NCBI GenBank assembly: GCA_003487955.1
Contig: DNNJ01000227.1
Coordinates: 1-7,325 of the forward strand
Source of the DNA: Clostridiales bacterium
GTDB lineage: Bacteria > Bacillota > Clostridia > Tissierellales > Sedimentibacteraceae
DNA: 7,325 nt
Reading direction: 5' to 3'
Positions 6,489 through 7,325 of the stretch are shown one piece after another. A program made the position numbers and the translations under genes. How positions within the stretch are numbered: position 1 is the stretch's first letter; each line of letters starts with the position of its first letter. The notes beneath the pieces were generated by a model, which saw only the letters and a program-made list of their open reading frames with translations, did no database searches and was not told the origin of the DNA.

Positions 6489-6518
6489 TTGAACGTTTAA
6501 AACCTCATATCATATAAT
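6489..6518 (+). promoter_or_regulatory. Promoter of the DUF4397-like gene, SigA or sporulation sigma type
   Basis: TTGAAC (6489-6494) and TATAAT (6513-6518) are 18 bp apart, which fits SigA. The same stretch can be read as AC (6493-6494), 16 bp, then CATATAATG (6511-6519), one mismatch from the SigK consensus AC-N16-CATANNNTA. The 11-mer TATCATATAAT occurs twice, at 6454-6464 and 6508-6518. The predicted start near 6525 falls inside the ribosome binding site, leaving a leader of only about 12 nt. Confidence 0.55.
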
Positions 6519-6536
6519 GTAAAGAGAGGTGATTTT

Positions 6537-7217
6537 ATGTTTGATATAAATAGATATTACAATACATATCCATATGGGGGATATATGGACTACAGTGTAA
6601 TGATGGCAAGCTGTTTTTGCAAAAAATCATATTTCAGAGTGCTGAATACTATTAATTTACCTTTGGATATTCAGGTAAATGATATACTTATGGCGGAGAA
6701 TTTAAAAATCGGAGAATTCACAAAGTATGTGAAGTTTCCCCCGAATTCTTACCATGTTTTAATACATTCGGAAGATGGCAATTTGTTATTTGAATCAGAT
6801 ATAGACATAGATTATAATCTGACTTACACGGCAGTTGTCTCAGCAGATGAAGAAGATCAAAACGAAATTTGCATATTAATGGTACCTGAGCAAAAAGCAC
6901 ATCATATGACATGTAATATGTCAGCATTAAGGTTAGCAAATTTGTGTGTTGATGAGCCTGAAGTAGTTTTATCGGCATCAGATGGAACCGTTCTATTTTC
7001 TGATATTAAGTATGGAAAAGTATCAAGCAATGTGGCAATTCCGTCGGGAAGATATACATTGCATCTAAAGAAACCTGACGGCACTGAAATATTGGAGCAT
7101 TGTATAGATGCTGCACCTTACATGCATTATACATTGTTTATCGTAGGGAAACAAAAAGATAACAATATAAAAATTATTGTACCGGAAGACGGAGTAAATT
7201 ATTTAGATTTGTGCTAA
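6537..7217 (+). CDS. Protein with two DUF4397-like repeats, possible spore or surface protein
   Basis: A 226-residue protein of unknown function. After a short Tyr/Gly-rich N-terminus (RYYNTYPYGGYMDY, 6-19) come two homologous blocks, about 32-117 and 129-217. Each has an FRVLN or LRLAN opening strand, an ILMAENLKIGE or VLFSDIKYGK hairpin, a PPNSYHVLIH or PSGRYTLHLK strand, and a closing ILMVPE or IIVPED. This layout matches DUF4397 beta-sandwich domains, and the internal duplication is visible directly. There is no signal peptide or membrane segment, so Sec export is unlikely. Seven cysteines include a CFC pair (26-28) and a terminal Cys226. A near-perfect ribosome binding site (AGAGGTGAT, 6525-6533) precedes the ATG. 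It has its own promoter after proA and its own terminator, so it is probably monocistronic. A spore-coat role is inference from composition and the SigK-like promoter. Confidence 0.8.
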   Translation: MFDINRYYNTYPYGGYMDYSVMMASCFCKKSYFRVLNTINLPLDIQVNDILMAENLKIGEFTKYVKFPPNSYHVLIHSEDGNLLFESDIDIDYNLTYTAVVSADEEDQNEICILMVPEQKAHHMTCNMSALRLANLCVDEPEVVLSASDGTVLFSDIKYGKVSSNVAIPSGRYTLHLKKPDGTEILEHCIDAAPYMHYTLFIVGKQKDNNIKIIVPEDGVNYLDLC

Positions 7218-7224
7218 TAATTTT

Positions 7225-7291
7225 TGTCATAAAGCATCTTTAAATTATAGCTCTGAAAACAAGCAAGCATTACGCTTGTTTTTTTATGACA
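7225..7291. repeat. 9-bp inverted repeat enclosing the terminator
   Basis: TGTCATAAA at 7225-7233 is the exact reverse complement of TTTATGACA at 7283-7291. The arms flank the whole terminator hairpin, making a nested structure. A further TGTCA follows the C tract at 7311-7315, and TTGTCACAA at 7310-7318 is itself a palindrome around one C. Confidence 0.5.
7256..7285 (+). terminator. Strong intrinsic terminator after the DUF4397-like gene
   Basis: AAAACAAGC (7256-7264) pairs over 9 bp with GCTTGTTTT (7274-7282) around a 9-nt loop. It runs into a continuous T tract (7279-7285). It lies 38 nt after the double stop TAATAA. Confidence 0.9.
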
Positions 7292-7294
7292 GCA

Positions 7295-7309
7295 CCCCCC
7301 CCCCCCCCC
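7295..7309. repeat. Homopolymer tract of 15 C
   Basis: Fifteen consecutive C residues in an otherwise AT-rich background, between ATGACAGCA and TTGTCACAATG. It lies in noncoding DNA just past a terminator, about 16 bases from the window edge. It may be a slippage-prone, phase-variable tract, part of a repeat end, or a sequencing or assembly error in length. The sequence alone cannot decide. Confidence 0.7.
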
Positions 7310-7325
7310 TTGTCACAATGTATGA

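Noticed and set aside
6718..7084. Minus-strand ORFs opposite the DUF4397-like gene
   Set aside because: No initiation signals, and the sense frame has clear internal domain repeats.
1..7325. CRISPR arrays, tRNA or rRNA genes, integrases or transposases
   Set aside because: No regularly spaced repeats, no tRNA-like cloverleaf, no rRNA sequence and no recombinase or transposase motifs were seen on either strand.

Overview
The window looks like ordinary chromosome from a low-GC, Gram-positive anaerobe of the Clostridia (Bacillota), possibly near the Tissierellia or Sedimentibacter; the genus is a guess. The evidence is AT-rich DNA, strong AGGAGG-type ribosome binding sites, TTGACA/TATAAT promoters with TGn-extended -10 boxes, a T-box leader on leuS, a short ProB without a PUA domain, a UPF0251 (DUF134) regulator and a DUF4397-type protein.

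Layout, left to right. (1) The 3' end of a GNAT acetyltransferase gene resembling polyamine acetyltransferases (+). (2) A gene-free AT-rich gap, then a small rhodanese-domain lipoprotein on the minus strand. (3) A divergent intergenic region from which a UPF0251 HTH protein is transcribed to the right; its -10 region carries an imperfect 20-bp inverted repeat. (4) A leucine T-box riboswitch with a CUC specifier, controlling a complete leuS. (5) A 223-bp spacer holding three successive hairpins and the proB promoter. (6) The proB-proA operon, overlapping by one base, for the first two steps from glutamate to proline. (7) A 226-residue protein with two DUF4397-like repeats under its own promoter, then a strong terminator. 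(8) A run of 15 C at the right edge.

The core is amino-acid metabolism. leuS is controlled by uncharged tRNA-Leu through its leader. proBA makes glutamate-5-semialdehyde; proC is not in the window. The remaining genes look like independent units: a polyamine-type acetyltransferase, a membrane-anchored sulfurtransferase-like protein, a small HTH regulator with several cysteines, and a possible spore or surface protein.

I found no convincing undescribed multi-gene system. The items most worth a second look are the C15 tract and the inverted repeats beside it, the candidate operators on the UPF0251 and proB promoters, the hairpin cluster between leuS and proB, and the DUF4397 gene with its sporulation-like promoter.
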